44,763 nucleotides of DNA from CAXPZW01 sp049594615 (GTDB lineage Bacteria > Bacteroidota > Bacteroidia > Flavobacteriales_D > Sanyastnellaceae): NCBI GenBank assembly GCA_049594615.1, contig JBMYJR010000018.1, forward strand, positions 1-44,763, in the 5' to 3' direction. Shown here in pieces: positions 1 to 7,872 of the stretch; the stretch's first letter is position 1; each line of letters begins with the position of its first letter. The translations under genes and the position numbers were made by a program. Below the pieces are notes generated by a model. That model searched no databases, was not told the DNA's origin, and saw nothing but the letters and a program-made list of their open reading frames with translations.

Positions 1-2
1 CC

Positions 3-1835
3 ATTCCGGTGGACTTTGGAGATGGATCCGGACTGAGTACCAACCTCGCTGGAGGGGGCAACCTCAACTACGACTTCTCGGACATACTGAAACTGGAGTC
101 CAGCGCCTTCTACAACACCACCGACCGCACCCTGACCGAACAGGTAGACGGCCAAGGCACCACCGCAGCCAGCGACTACCTGTTCTCGGAGTCGCGCGAT
201 GAACGCGGCACCAACGAAAACATCCGAGGCAACGTCAAGCTCAAATGGACACCCGACAGCCTCAACCAACTGATCGTAAGTGGTAACGTGCGCCTCAACG
301 ACTTCGGCGAAACCCTGCTGGGCAGCAACGCGAACCTGGGACTGGACGGCACACCCATTTCAAACGGCTCTTACAACACCACCCGCGGTTCAGACATTCT
401 TTCTGCTGGCGGTAACCTGAGCTATACCCGCAACTTTGCTCGTGAAGGACGCTCGCTCAGCATCCGCGGCAACGCGCGCCACTATGTGACCGACGGCAAC
501 GACCGCGTGTACAACGAGTTCAACGATCCTGTGGTCCCCACTAACAGCTTCACCACCGACCAGCGTCAAGTGCGCGACCAGGTACAAGACGAGTTTGGCG
601 GCTCGGTGCGCTTCACCGAACCGCTGGGCGAAAAGGCCTACCTGACCCTGCGTACCAGTTTCACCAACCGCACCGAAACCTGGGCCAAAGACTTTTTCGA
701 CATCCAGCCCGAAGATGCCAGCGAAGTGCTCAACGAGGACCTCTCACTCGGCTATGCGTACACCTATACCGCGCTCAACACCACTGCCGGCATCCGCTAC
801 TTGACCGGCGGGTGGAACCTCTTCGCGCAAGGTGGGGTCCAGCGCTCTACCCTGCAGGGCGCCACCTCGGACACCGAAAACGGATTGGCTCGCACATTCC
901 TCTTGCCCGTGGGCGCGGCCTCGGCCTTCAAAAAGATCAGCAGCGGTAAGAAAATCCGTTTCAACTACCGCGCTGCGGTTCGCGAGCCCTCATTGGTGGA
1001 CCTGCAGCCCACGGCGAACAACTCAGACCCACTCAACATCTACATCGGCAACCCCGACCTGCGCCCGGAGTCGAACCACACCGCCAGCCTGTTCTTCAAC
1101 AGCTACACGCGGTTTTCTGGGGTCAATATCAACGCAGGTGTGCGCGGAGGTGCCACCTCCAACCCCATCACCCAATCGGTGGAGTTTGACGAAAACCTGC
1201 GTCGCGTAACCTCCCCTGTAAACGCACCGCTCGGATGGAACAGCAGCCTGTTTTGGTACAGCTCTATCCCCTGGCAAGCGATCAACATCGAATTTGACCT
1301 CGACGCCCAGGCCGGTCTCAACGAGCGCTACGTTTACCTCGACGGTCTGGAGGACATCTCCAGCACCCAAAGCATAGAAGTGGGCGGCGGCATTGGCATC
1401 TACAACGACGATTGGTTCGACTGGGACCTCGGTTACAACCTTGAAGTGGGCACCACAACCTACGCGCTCAACACCAACGCCTCACAGGAATTCACCAACC
1501 ACAATCTGTACGCTGAGCTAGCCATGGAACTTGGCGACAACTGGTTCTTCGAAATCTGGGGTGATTACTTCGTATGGGACGGCGATTTTGCGGCGCCGGA
1601 TCAGCTCATCATCAACGCAGGCCTGGAACGCTACTTTGGCGAAGGGCAACGCTTTTGGCTGAGCCTGGAAGCGCGTGACATTTTGGGGCAAAACAACCAA
1701 GTGAACCGTTCGGTAGGCTCCAACTTTGTGCAGCAAACCCAGAGCAACCTGCTCACCCAATACGTGATGCTGCGTGCCCACTGGAAGCTGAGCAAGTTTA
1801 GCCGTGGCGGCGGTATGGAAGTGGAGGTGGACTAA
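3..1835 (+). CDS. Outer-membrane beta-barrel protein (TonB-receptor-like), 5' partial
   Basis: The reading frame is open to the left edge, so the gene starts outside the window; the GTG at position 9 is internal, not a real start. The 610 visible residues are alternating polar/aromatic beta-strand sequence typical of the C-terminal barrel of Bacteroidota outer-membrane protein family PF14905 (OMP_b-brl_3), which resembles TonB-dependent receptors. Seen: repeated short strands with turns rich in Asn, Gly and Asp, a receptor-like motif (NPDLRPESNHTASL, near residue 350) and a barrel ending in alternating hydrophobic residues. The carboxypeptidase-like and plug domains expected upstream are not visible. 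A full paralogue of the same family lies at 24413-26812. Substrate unknown. Its stop lies 3 nt from the stop of convergent smpB. Confidence 0.85.
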   Translation: MPVDFGDGSGLSTNLAGGGNLNYDFSDILKLESSAFYNTTDRTLTEQVDGQGTTAASDYLFSESRDERGTNENIRGNVKLKWTPDSLNQLIVSGNVRLNDFGETLLGSNANLGLDGTPISNGSYNTTRGSDILSAGGNLSYTRNFAREGRSLSIRGNARHYVTDGNDRVYNEFNDPVVPTNSFTTDQRQVRDQVQDEFGGSVRFTEPLGEKAYLTLRTSFTNRTETWAKDFFDIQPEDASEVLNEDLSLGYAYTYTALNTTAGIRYLTGGWNLFAQGGVQRSTLQGATSDTENGLARTFLLPVGAASAFKKISSGKKIRFNYRAAVREPSLVDLQPTANNSDPLNIYIGNPDLRPESNHTASLFFNSYTRFSGVNINAGVRGGATSNPITQSVEFDENLRRVTSPVNAPLGWNSSLFWYSSIPWQAINIEFDLDAQAGLNERYVYLDGLEDISSTQSIEVGGGIGIYNDDWFDWDLGYNLEVGTTTYALNTNASQEFTNHNLYAELAMELGDNWFFEIWGDYFVWDGDFAAPDQLIINAGLERYFGEGQRFWLSLEARDILGQNNQVNRSVGSNFVQQTQSNLLTQYVMLRAHWKLSKFSRGGGMEVEVD

Positions 1836-1838
1836 GCC

Positions 1839-2285
1839 CTAGCGGTACGCGCGGGCCCGATCGGCTTCGCGCTTGAGGTCCTTCTCTTTCAACGAATCGC
1901 GCTTGTCACCAAGCTTCTTGCCTTTGGCGATGGCAATTTCAAGCTTGGCCAACCCTTTCTCATTGATGAACAGACGTGTGGTCACTACAGTTTGGCCCAC
2001 GTCTTTCAGTTTGCGCTCAATTTTGCGCAGCTCGTGTTTGTTGAGCAGGAGCTTGCGTGCGCGGCGTGGTTCGTGGTTGGTGTACCCGCCGTTGTGGTAT
2101 TCAGCGATGTACATGTTGTACACGAACAACTCCCCCTTGTGGATGCGGCAATAGGCCTCCCCGATGGATGCTTTGTTGCCCCGGATGCTCTTGATCTCGG
2201 TACCTACCAGCTGGATGCCAGCCGTGAACCGGTCGGTGAGAAAGTAGCGGAACTCGGCCTTTTTGTTTCGAATGTCTACGGACAT
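1839..2285 (-). CDS. smpB: SsrA-binding protein SmpB
   Basis: SmpB (PF01668) binds the tRNA-like domain of tmRNA and delivers it to stalled ribosomes for trans-translation. The 148-aa length is normal. Seen: an N-terminal OB-fold with the family motif around residues 26-45 (GIQLVGTEIKSIRGNKASI), a central stretch with EAYCRI and MYIAEY, the GGYTNHEPRRARKLLL segment typical of the family, and a basic C-terminal tail (KKLGDKRDSLKEKDLKREADR) that occupies the mRNA channel in known structures. The ATG start gives the standard N-terminus. The RNA partner, ssrA, is at 43992-44386. The upstream gene at 2308-3450 is on the same strand 22 nt away and may be co-transcribed. Confidence 0.97.
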   Translation of the reverse strand: MSVDIRNKKAEFRYFLTDRFTAGIQLVGTEIKSIRGNKASIGEAYCRIHKGELFVYNMYIAEYHNGGYTNHEPRRARKLLLNKHELRKIERKLKDVGQTVVTTRLFINEKGLAKLEIAIAKGKKLGDKRDSLKEKDLKREADRARAYR

Positions 2286-2307
2286 GCCTCTCCGCGGATT
2301 CAGTGCC

Positions 2308-3450
2308 TTAGCGACGTACCATACGTCCAGTGATCGGCGCTTGGCCGCTGAGCTGGAGGGTGTAGAGGTACACGCCTGAAGGCAAGTTGTTAGGAATGAA
2401 GGTCACCGCGTAGGAGCCGCTGGGCAGCGCCTTGTCCATGAGCACCGCCACAAATTTTCCATTGGCGTCAAAGATGCGCAGGGTCACGCGATCGTTGGCC
2501 TCGGCCAGGTTGAAGTTGAATGAGGTGGTTTGGGCAAACGGGTTGGGAAATACGTTTAGGTCCAGCTCGGTGGTGCCGTTGAATTCGGTCACGTTGACCT
2601 CCACTTCACCAATATCAGCCATATCAGACATGTCACTGATGTCGCTCATATCACTCATATCGCTGATGTCGCTCATGTCCGAGAGGTCGCTGAGGTCACT
2701 CATGTCGGAGATGTCTGCACCATCGGTCATGTCGGTCATATCGGTGATGTCCGAGAGGTCGGAGATGTCACTCATGTCCGAGAGGTCGGAGATGTCCGAG
2801 ATGTCCGAGATGTCCTCAATGCCGGTTAGATCGGTCAGGTCGGAGATGTCCGAGATATCCTCAATGCCGGTTAGATCGGTCAGGTCGGTGAGGTCGCTGA
2901 GGTCGCTGAGGTCGGCAAGGTCACCCACGTCTGCGATGCCGGTGAGGTCAGTGATATCCGAAATGTCTTTGCCTACGTCTGCAAGATCGCCCAGATCTGC
3001 GAGATCGGTAAGGTCGGCGAGGTCGGCGAGGACAGAGGCGTCGCCCAAGTCGGCCAAAGAAAGGTCGGCTTCGATGTCTGAGAGGTCCGAGATGTCTGAG
3101 AGCTCTCCGAGGTCGGCCAAGGAGAGATCGGCAGAAATGTCTGCCAAGTCGCCCAAATCAGAAAGATCTCCGAGGTCTGCAAGCGAGAGGTCCGCTGCCA
3201 GATCGGCGATGTCTGAGAGGTCTGAGAGGTCGCCCAAATCGGCGAGCGATAGGTCTGCGGAGATGTCTGAAATATCACTGATGTCACCCAGCTCGCCGAG
3301 GTCGGCGATGCTGATGTCGGCAATGCCGCTGAGTTCACCTTGGGCTTCGGCCACGATGGTAACAGGTACGGTTTCGGTGAAATCGATGTTGGGGATGATC
3401 AGAGCAGAAGCTACGGCCACGCCGGTAGCAGCAATCCAAACTTGTTTCAT
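2308..3450 (-). CDS. Secreted Asp-x-x triplet-repeat protein with T9SS type A sorting domain
   Basis: I do not recognise a family for the main body of this 380-aa protein. Residues 1-36 look like a signal peptide (hydrophobic VAVASALII) plus linker. Residues about 40-290 consist almost wholly of a three-residue period, Asp followed by Ile/Leu/Met and then Ser/Ala/Thr/Gly. In the N-terminal half this is organised into four to five tandem 21-residue units beginning A-D-L-S-L-A-D-L-G; later a 15-residue unit (SDLTDLTGIEDISDI) is duplicated. Residues about 300-380 form a classical T9SS type A sorting domain: VFPNPF, then IFDANGKFVAVL, then a Gly-Val-Tyr turn and terminal MVRR. The expected mature product is an extremely acidic exported or surface protein. 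The antisense frame is also open, a by-product of the repeat. A TATTTTTG box lies 22 nt upstream. Confidence 0.85.
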   Translation of the reverse strand: MKQVWIAATGVAVASALIIPNIDFTETVPVTIVAEAQGELSGIADISIADLGELGDISDISDISADLSLADLGDLSDLSDIADLAADLSLADLGDLSDLGDLADISADLSLADLGELSDISDLSDIEADLSLADLGDASVLADLADLTDLADLGDLADVGKDISDITDLTGIADVGDLADLSDLSDLTDLTDLTGIEDISDISDLTDLTGIEDISDISDISDLSDMSDISDLSDITDMTDMTDGADISDMSDLSDLSDMSDISDMSDMSDISDMSDMADIGEVEVNVTEFNGTTELDLNVFPNPFAQTTSFNFNLAEANDRVTLRIFDANGKFVAVLMDKALPSGSYAVTFIPNNLPSGVYLYTLQLSGQAPITGRMVRR

Positions 3451-3472
3451 AATCGGACGTTTATCAGCACTT

Positions 3473-3480
3473 CAAAAATA
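3473..3480 (-). promoter_or_regulatory. -7 element TATTTTTG of the triplet-repeat gene
   Basis: On the minus strand this reads TATTTTTG, an exact match to the Bacteroidota -7 consensus TAnnTTTG, 22 nt before the ATG at 3450 and within the 35-nt gap to the upstream gene. I see no TTG at the usual -33 distance, so only the -7 half is supported. Confidence 0.5.
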
Positions 3481-3485
3481 GCATT

Positions 3486-5237
3486 TTACTCCGCCTTGGA
3501 AGACCGGTAACGGTAGATCACCCGGCTGCGAATCACAGGGGTTTGGTAGTCGGGACGGGTACGCTCATGCATGAACACCAAGTTGAACGCATCAATGTGC
3601 TCCTTTTCAGGCCGGTCGGCGTTCCAGGTGTTGACAAAGTAGCGGCGCCAATAGGGCAACAGCTTTTTGTGGTTGCCCTTGCGTAAGCTGCGGTAGTACT
3701 TGCTCCAGCGCGTGTTCTTGAACATGGCTGATACCTGTGCGGGCTTGTCCTCGGTGATGGGCAGACCCGTCATCAAATCCAGCGAAGTGCCGTTGTTCAA
3801 ACGGCCGTCGATGATGTACCACCCATCGGATTTGTAGGGGTACGGCGCAAACATGCTCCAATTCTGTACGATTTTGAACACCTGCCCCACTTGGTTGGCT
3901 TGCTGCGGAATCTTCAGCCGCTCCTGACTGACGCTGACCACATTCACAAACACCACATACACGAGCGACGCCATGCACAACATGGCTACAAACGTGCTGT
4001 GGGTGTACATGCGCGCACCTTGCAAACCGCGCGGCACCGACAAGCCCCGCATGCGGTCTCGGCGGTCGGCTACAAACCGGTACACCCGTTTTCCAAGCGG
4101 TTTGATGGCGGACCACAGTTTCCAACTCCACCACCACAAACGGCTGCGTCGCACGAGCGCAGGAAACACGTCATAACCTGTGCGCCAGGTGTCCTCCTCG
4201 TGCAGCACCCAGCTGCGTGCAGTATTCATGTGCTCGGTGGCCTGGGCGTCGGTTTGGGCGTGCACCACTTCTACCCCACTCCACACCAGCAAACTCTGCA
4301 AGGCCGCCACTGCACGTTGGCAAAAGCCACAGGTGCCATCCACGAACAAGGTCACAGTAGGCAAGGATTTGCGTGCCGTACGCTCCGCAAATCGGTCCCA
4401 AAACTCCGCAGGCAAAAACCCGAGTACGCACACGCAGGAGATGTAGGGGAAGATGCCCAGCCGCATAAACAGACCAAAGCCAATGTGCAACGCCAAGAAG
4501 CCCAACACTCCGATCAAACGCGTCCGCCACCAGGGAAGCAGCAGGAGGAACGGCCCCAATCCTTCCCAAGCCAAGGTGCCAACGGTCAAGGATTGGTGCA
4601 CCCAAGGCGGCTTGTTGTAAAGCCAATCGGTGAAGGGGGATTTCAATTCGTCCAAAGCCAGCGCATAGTAGACTGCTGAAAAGTCTGTGATCCACTCTGC
4701 GCCGTTCTTGAGCAGGGTGGCACTCCAGTAGATCAACGCAATCTGCAGCACATACCCGATGGTTCCCAGATGCAGCGCACGGGTGCCCAACTCCTGTACT
4801 TTCAGTCGTCCGGCGTCCAATGCAAAGCGCAGTCCCCAAGGCAGGAACATGCCCCAAAACAACAGCATGCGCATCACCGAGTCGCCCCCGTAGCAAATGG
4901 CCGGATTGCGGTTTTGTAAAGACACCAGCAGCGCCCAACTCACAATGGTGGCCAAGCGCGTGCGATACCCCACCAAAAGCATCATCGCAAACACAAGCTG
5001 GACGGCAAACAGCACCCCCACGATTCCCGCCTCACCGCTCAAGGTGTGGATGGTCAGGTGAAAGCTCCCGTAGAACTTCAACAGGGCTTGCCGCGGGAGA
5101 ATCCCCGCGTCGGAATAGTGCGCAGCCAAATCGGACCAGCGTTGCACCAAGTCCAAGATCAGCACCGCCGCGGTACCCACGCGCAGCAAGGCAAGGGAAC
5201 GGAGGTCAAGGGTGAACATGTTGTGGAAGAAGCGCAT
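3486..5237 (-). CDS. HTTM-domain membrane protein fused to a DCC thiol-oxidoreductase-like domain
   Basis: The 583-aa protein has two modules. Residues 1-285 match HTTM (the membrane domain of vitamin K-dependent gamma-carboxylase-like proteins, PF05090): a start of the form LDLRSLALLRVGTAAVLILDL, then YSDAGILPR, followed by several hydrophobic helices. Residues about 290-400 match the DCC family (PF04134), a thioredoxin-like domain with the motif VDGTCGFCQRAV (CGFC redox pair) and the family's VFPALVRRSRLW segment. The C-terminal part (about 415-583) contains a further membrane segment and WSMFAPYP, a motif typical of bacterial HTTM proteins. Known for the families: HTTM modifies substrates in eukaryotes, but the bacterial role is largely unknown. 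The fusion suggests membrane-associated redox or modification chemistry (inference). The downstream T9SS substrate gene is 35 nt away. Confidence 0.85.
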   Translation of the reverse strand: MRFFHNMFTLDLRSLALLRVGTAAVLILDLVQRWSDLAAHYSDAGILPRQALLKFYGSFHLTIHTLSGEAGIVGVLFAVQLVFAMMLLVGYRTRLATIVSWALLVSLQNRNPAICYGGDSVMRMLLFWGMFLPWGLRFALDAGRLKVQELGTRALHLGTIGYVLQIALIYWSATLLKNGAEWITDFSAVYYALALDELKSPFTDWLYNKPPWVHQSLTVGTLAWEGLGPFLLLLPWWRTRLIGVLGFLALHIGFGLFMRLGIFPYISCVCVLGFLPAEFWDRFAERTARKSLPTVTLFVDGTCGFCQRAVAALQSLLVWSGVEVVHAQTDAQATEHMNTARSWVLHEEDTWRTGYDVFPALVRRSRLWWWSWKLWSAIKPLGKRVYRFVADRRDRMRGLSVPRGLQGARMYTHSTFVAMLCMASLVYVVFVNVVSVSQERLKIPQQANQVGQVFKIVQNWSMFAPYPYKSDGWYIIDGRLNNGTSLDLMTGLPITEDKPAQVSAMFKNTRWSKYYRSLRKGNHKKLLPYWRRYFVNTWNADRPEKEHIDAFNLVFMHERTRPDYQTPVIRSRVIYRYRSSKAE

Positions 5238-5398
5238 GGTGTGATTCTGGCGCGGGAAAGATCGGAATTTGGAGCTTCAACCTCGCCCCCTCGCTTACCT
5301 TGGTGGGCGCCCGCCCCCGCCTACCATCCTGAGCATGTCGCTCGTGGCTAAGTTCGCCTCACACCCAACACCATCCAACCGCCAAACCACGGCCTTTT

Positions 5399-5650
5399 GT
5401 AGATAGCACATGCAAGCGTCTCAAGTGCATAATTCACCTTGTAGATAGCTACACGCCCAGGTCGGCCAAGCGCAGATCAGTCCCAATCTCAGCAAATAGC
5501 ATTCTGCATTCCAAGCTGCAAATAGCAACGCACTGCAAGTCCCCACTCTGCAAATAGCAGCGTGGTGCCACCGCCTCGAGTGTACTCGAGGCGACCAGAT
5601 GGAAGAAATTCTGCATGATCAACCTTCTGCGAGTTCCACCTGCAAATAGC
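5399..5650 (+). repeat. Cluster of 9-bp direct repeats, consensus G(C/T)A(A/G)ATAGC
   Basis: Two copies read GTAGATAGC (5399-5407, 5441-5449) and four read GCAAATAGC (5492-5500, 5518-5526, 5550-5558, 5642-5650). Start-to-start spacing is irregular: 42, 51, 26, 32 and 92 nt. Three of the later copies are preceded by TCTG, CTG or CCTG. A seventh copy occurs at 41048-41056 beside the same CACTTTT run. Function unknown; candidates are a protein-binding array or the remains of an intergenic repeat element. Confidence 0.6.
5572..5593. repeat. Perfect inverted repeat, 9-bp stem and 4-nt loop
   Basis: CGCCTCGAG, loop TGTA, CTCGAGGCG. The stem is perfect and GC-rich. No T-run follows on either strand and no gene ends here, so it is not a normal intrinsic terminator. 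It is followed directly by ACCAGATGGA, which recurs at 8289. Confidence 0.6.
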
Positions 5651-5723
5651 CCACTCTTCACTTTTCACTTTTCACTCTTCACTTTTAACTCCCCCTTGCA
5701 CTAATCGCTTGCACTTTCACTTG
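5594..5723 (+). repeat. Dispersed intergenic repeat, copy 1
   Basis: This copy contains ACCAGATGGAAGAA (from 5594), the 9-mer GCAAATAGC (5642), CTTCACTTTTCAC-type runs ending in TTTAACTCCCCC (about 5657-5695) and several TTGCACT words, the last forming the TTG of a promoter at 5721. The same elements in the same order, with some missing, occur at 8289-8400 (copy 2) and 41048-41115 (copy 3). Confidence 0.5.
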
Positions 5724-5747
5724 CACTCCCCCTATTGGCTATTTTCG
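5721..5747 (+). promoter_or_regulatory. Promoter of the PaaG-like gene (TTG-N16-TATTTTCG)
   Basis: TTG at 5721-5723 and TATTTTCG at 5740-5747 fit the Bacteroidota promoter form with a TTCG variant and a 16-nt spacer. The -7 box ends only 5 nt before the ATG at 5753, which predicts a leaderless or nearly leaderless transcript. The promoter at 41109-41137 has the same geometry. Confidence 0.55.
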
Positions 5748-5752
5748 CTCCC

Positions 5753-6529
5753 ATGTCAACCCTCCTCAAATCCCAGATCGGCGGCGTCGCAATTTTGACC
5801 TTGAATCGCCCCGACAAATTCAACAGCTTCAACAAAGAAATGGCCATGGCCCTGCAAGAGGCGTTAGACGCGGCCGAACATGATCCTGAGGTGCGCGCCA
5901 TCATCCTCACCGGCGCGGGCAAGGCTTTTTGTGCAGGACAGGATTTGCAGGAAGCCGTGGAGGACAACGGGATTGACATTACGCGCATCGTGAGCGCGCA
6001 CTACAACCCCATCATTGGCCGCATCCGCAGCATCGAAAAGCCGGTGATTGCCGCCGTGAATGGTGTGGCAGCTGGTGCGGGTGCCAACATCGCCTTGGCG
6101 TGCGATCTGTGCATTGCCTCGGAGCATGCTGCATTCATCCAAGCCTTTAGCAAAATTGGCCTGATTCCCGACAGCGGGGGTACGTTCTTCCTTCCGCGTT
6201 TGGTAGGCATGCAGCGCGCCACAGCTCTGATGATGCTCGGCGATAAACTCATGGCTGCCGAAGCTGCGGACATGGGCATGATTTACCGCTCGGTGCCGGC
6301 TGACAACCTCGCTGAGGAAGCCCGAATCCTGGCTGAGCGTTTGGCCGCGATGCCCACCAAGGCCTTGGGCCTGACCAAACGCGCACTCAACAAGTCCTTG
6401 GAGCAATCTTTGGGTGAGCAATTGGCGCTCGAAGGCGAGCTGCAAACCGCCGCGAGTGGCACCCAGGATTACAACGAAGGCGTTGCAGCCTTCCTCGAAA
6501 AGCGCAAACCCGAGTTCAAAGGCGCCTGA
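5753..6529 (+). CDS. paaG: Enoyl-CoA hydratase/isomerase, PaaG-like
   Basis: 258 aa, full-length crotonase fold (PF00378). Family motifs seen: LNRPDKFNSFNKEM near residue 20, the oxyanion-hole segments AFCAGQDL (about 65) and NGVAAGAGANIAL (about 105), GLIPDSGGTFFLPRLVG (about 135) and a C-terminal YNEGVAAFLEKRKPEF. GLIPDSGGT, the Asp-containing active-site loop and the tail closely resemble E. coli PaaG, which isomerises the epoxide of phenylacetyl-CoA to an oxepin; a general 2,3-dehydroadipyl-CoA or enoyl-CoA role is also possible. No other paa gene is nearby, so the pathway is inferred from similarity only. I chose the ATG at 5753; an upstream TTG at 5735 would overlap the promoter and has no support. 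Confidence 0.85.
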   Translation: MSTLLKSQIGGVAILTLNRPDKFNSFNKEMAMALQEALDAAEHDPEVRAIILTGAGKAFCAGQDLQEAVEDNGIDITRIVSAHYNPIIGRIRSIEKPVIAAVNGVAAGAGANIALACDLCIASEHAAFIQAFSKIGLIPDSGGTFFLPRLVGMQRATALMMLGDKLMAAEAADMGMIYRSVPADNLAEEARILAERLAAMPTKALGLTKRALNKSLEQSLGEQLALEGELQTAASGTQDYNEGVAAFLEKRKPEFKGA

Positions 6530-6582
6530 GGTATTTCCCTACGAAGCGTGCCCATTTCTTCTGAGAAGAGGTACTTTGGAGC

Positions 6583-7398
6583 ATGCGCTGGCTGCTTTTG
6601 TTCTTCCTCGCCTTTCCCCTTTGTAACGTGGCCCAATCGGACTCCACCCGCACGGTGGTGACCGAAAAGGAAATGCGCCAAGCAGCCGCCCACATCGTGC
6701 AATTCAGCGGTCTCAAAGGCAGCTTTGTGGTCCGCGAAAATCCGGAGGTGAAATCAGCAGTGGCCTTTGTCAAGGGCAAAGCGCGTTGGGTGGAGTACAA
6801 CGCCACCTTCATGAGCGCCATGCTCGACAGCAGCGTGACGCGGTGGAGCGCGGTGAGCATCCTGGCCCATGAGATTGGACACCATTTGATGGGCCATACC
6901 CTGGATCCAACCTCGCTCTCGGTAGGCAACGAATTGGAGTGTGATCACTATAGCGGTTTTGTGCTGGCCAAGATGGGCGCTACCTTGGAAGACGCGCTGG
7001 CCGCAATGAAACTCAGTGGCAGCACCCAAGGCACGGCCACCCACCCCCCCAAAGACGCCCGGTTGGAAGCGATCTCTCGCGGTTGGTATCAGGCCAACAG
7101 GCAAGCCGTGCAAACCCTAGAAGAGCCGTTTGAGTCCAGCAATTTTTTGTTGCGCCTGACCTTTGTGGGTGATCCCCACGTGTACTTCGCTGACACCGAC
7201 AGCAACCTGGTGTGGCTGGACCTCTCTGGAACACCCTTGGTTTTAGGGCCCTTCACCACCACCACCAAGGGCGACTACCTGTACGCATTCGATTGGAACG
7301 GCAAGCACTTCCTCATCGACAGTCGGCTGAAAATTTGGACATTAACCCCGTACAACGTTTGGCGCCAAGTGGGCGCCGTGCAGGAGCTATTACCCTAA
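6583..7398 (+). CDS. Secreted M48-like zinc metalloprotease-type protein
   Basis: 271 aa. Residues 1-17 form a signal peptide (hydrophobic run LLLFFLAFPLCNV, then AQ). The zinc motif HEIGH is at residues 96-100 inside SILAHEIGHHLMGH, and NELECDHYSG at about 116-125 supplies the downstream Glu of the gluzincin pattern. The region before the motif (VEYNATFM) is typical of small periplasmic or membrane-linked M48-type proteins in Bacteroidota. The last 90 residues, after the protease core, have no family I recognise; they may fold as a short beta domain. Expected location: periplasm or cell surface. Substrate unknown. A TACTTTG box ends 4 nt before the ATG. Position and order relative to the upstream PaaG-like gene (53 nt) do not suggest a functional link. 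Confidence 0.8.
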   Translation: MRWLLLFFLAFPLCNVAQSDSTRTVVTEKEMRQAAAHIVQFSGLKGSFVVRENPEVKSAVAFVKGKARWVEYNATFMSAMLDSSVTRWSAVSILAHEIGHHLMGHTLDPTSLSVGNELECDHYSGFVLAKMGATLEDALAAMKLSGSTQGTATHPPKDARLEAISRGWYQANRQAVQTLEEPFESSNFLLRLTFVGDPHVYFADTDSNLVWLDLSGTPLVLGPFTTTTKGDYLYAFDWNGKHFLIDSRLKIWTLTPYNVWRQVGAVQELLP

Positions 7399-7472
7399 TG
7401 TTAACAATTTCACCAGTCTGTCGCGGCTGAGGGAAGCTTTCTTCCTAATTTAAGCTCCTCTTAACGAACAAC

Positions 7473-7862
7473 ATGAATACGGATTTGCCCCGCTCTCCCC
7501 AGCGCATTCTGGTGATTGATGACGACTCGATTGATGTCTTCGTCCACGAGGAAGTCCTTCGCCAGCATGTACCCACCGCAGAAATCGTGACGTATATGGA
7601 TGCGCGCAGTGCGCTTGACCGCATCCGCGCAGACCACGCCAACATTGATCTGATCCTGATGGACATCAATATGCCTGTGCTCAGTGGCTGGGATTTGATT
7701 GAATCCATGCGCGAAGCGGGTATCCACACCCCTGTGCTGATGGTCTCCTCTTCCAACCACCCCCGGGACTTGTCACGGATGGACGCCTCAGAGCTCATCC
7801 AGGCCTTCATCCCCAAACCGCTCACCATCGAAAAGCTGGAAACGTATCTTTCGGATTCCTAA
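7473..7862 (+). CDS. Single-domain response regulator (receiver only)
   Basis: 129 aa, receiver domain (PF00072) without an output domain. Seen: acidic cluster DDD at 16-18, phospho-acceptor Asp64 in LILMDINMPVLSGWDL, the Ser/Thr position in MVSSS (about 92-96) and the conserved Lys in FIPKPL (about 112-117). Such CheY-like proteins act by binding partners, often a hybrid histidine kinase encoded elsewhere. No kinase is in this window. The next gene begins 10 nt downstream, so the two are probably co-transcribed, though a shared role is not evident. Confidence 0.93.
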   Translation: MNTDLPRSPQRILVIDDDSIDVFVHEEVLRQHVPTAEIVTYMDARSALDRIRADHANIDLILMDINMPVLSGWDLIESMREAGIHTPVLMVSSSNHPRDLSRMDASELIQAFIPKPLTIEKLETYLSDS

Positions 7863-7872
7863 TCCGAACACC

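Larger units (their letters stand above)
5238..5752. other. 515-bp intergenic region with short repeats and a hairpin
   Basis: No convincing gene lies between the divergent genes at 5237 and 5753. The region holds six copies of a 9-mer G(C/T)A(A/G)ATAGC (5399, 5441, 5492, 5518, 5550, 5642), a perfect 9-bp stem hairpin (5572-5593), a CACTTTT-rich run (5653-5690) and a promoter for the gene at 5753. Parts are shared with intergenic regions at 8261-8400 and 41048-41115. Confidence 0.7.

Noticed and set aside
2432..3481. 349-aa frame on the plus strand opposite the triplet-repeat gene
   Set aside because: It consists of Met/Ser/Arg-rich repeats mirroring the minus-strand repeat and has no signal peptide or known domain. 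The minus strand has signal peptide, sorting domain and promoter.
5399..5650. CRISPR array
   Set aside because: The repeated word is only 9 nt, spacing varies from 26 to 92 nt, and no cas gene is present.
5449..5661. 70-aa minus-strand frame in the repeat-rich gap
   Set aside because: It merely translates the 9-mer repeats and hairpin; no start signal or homology.
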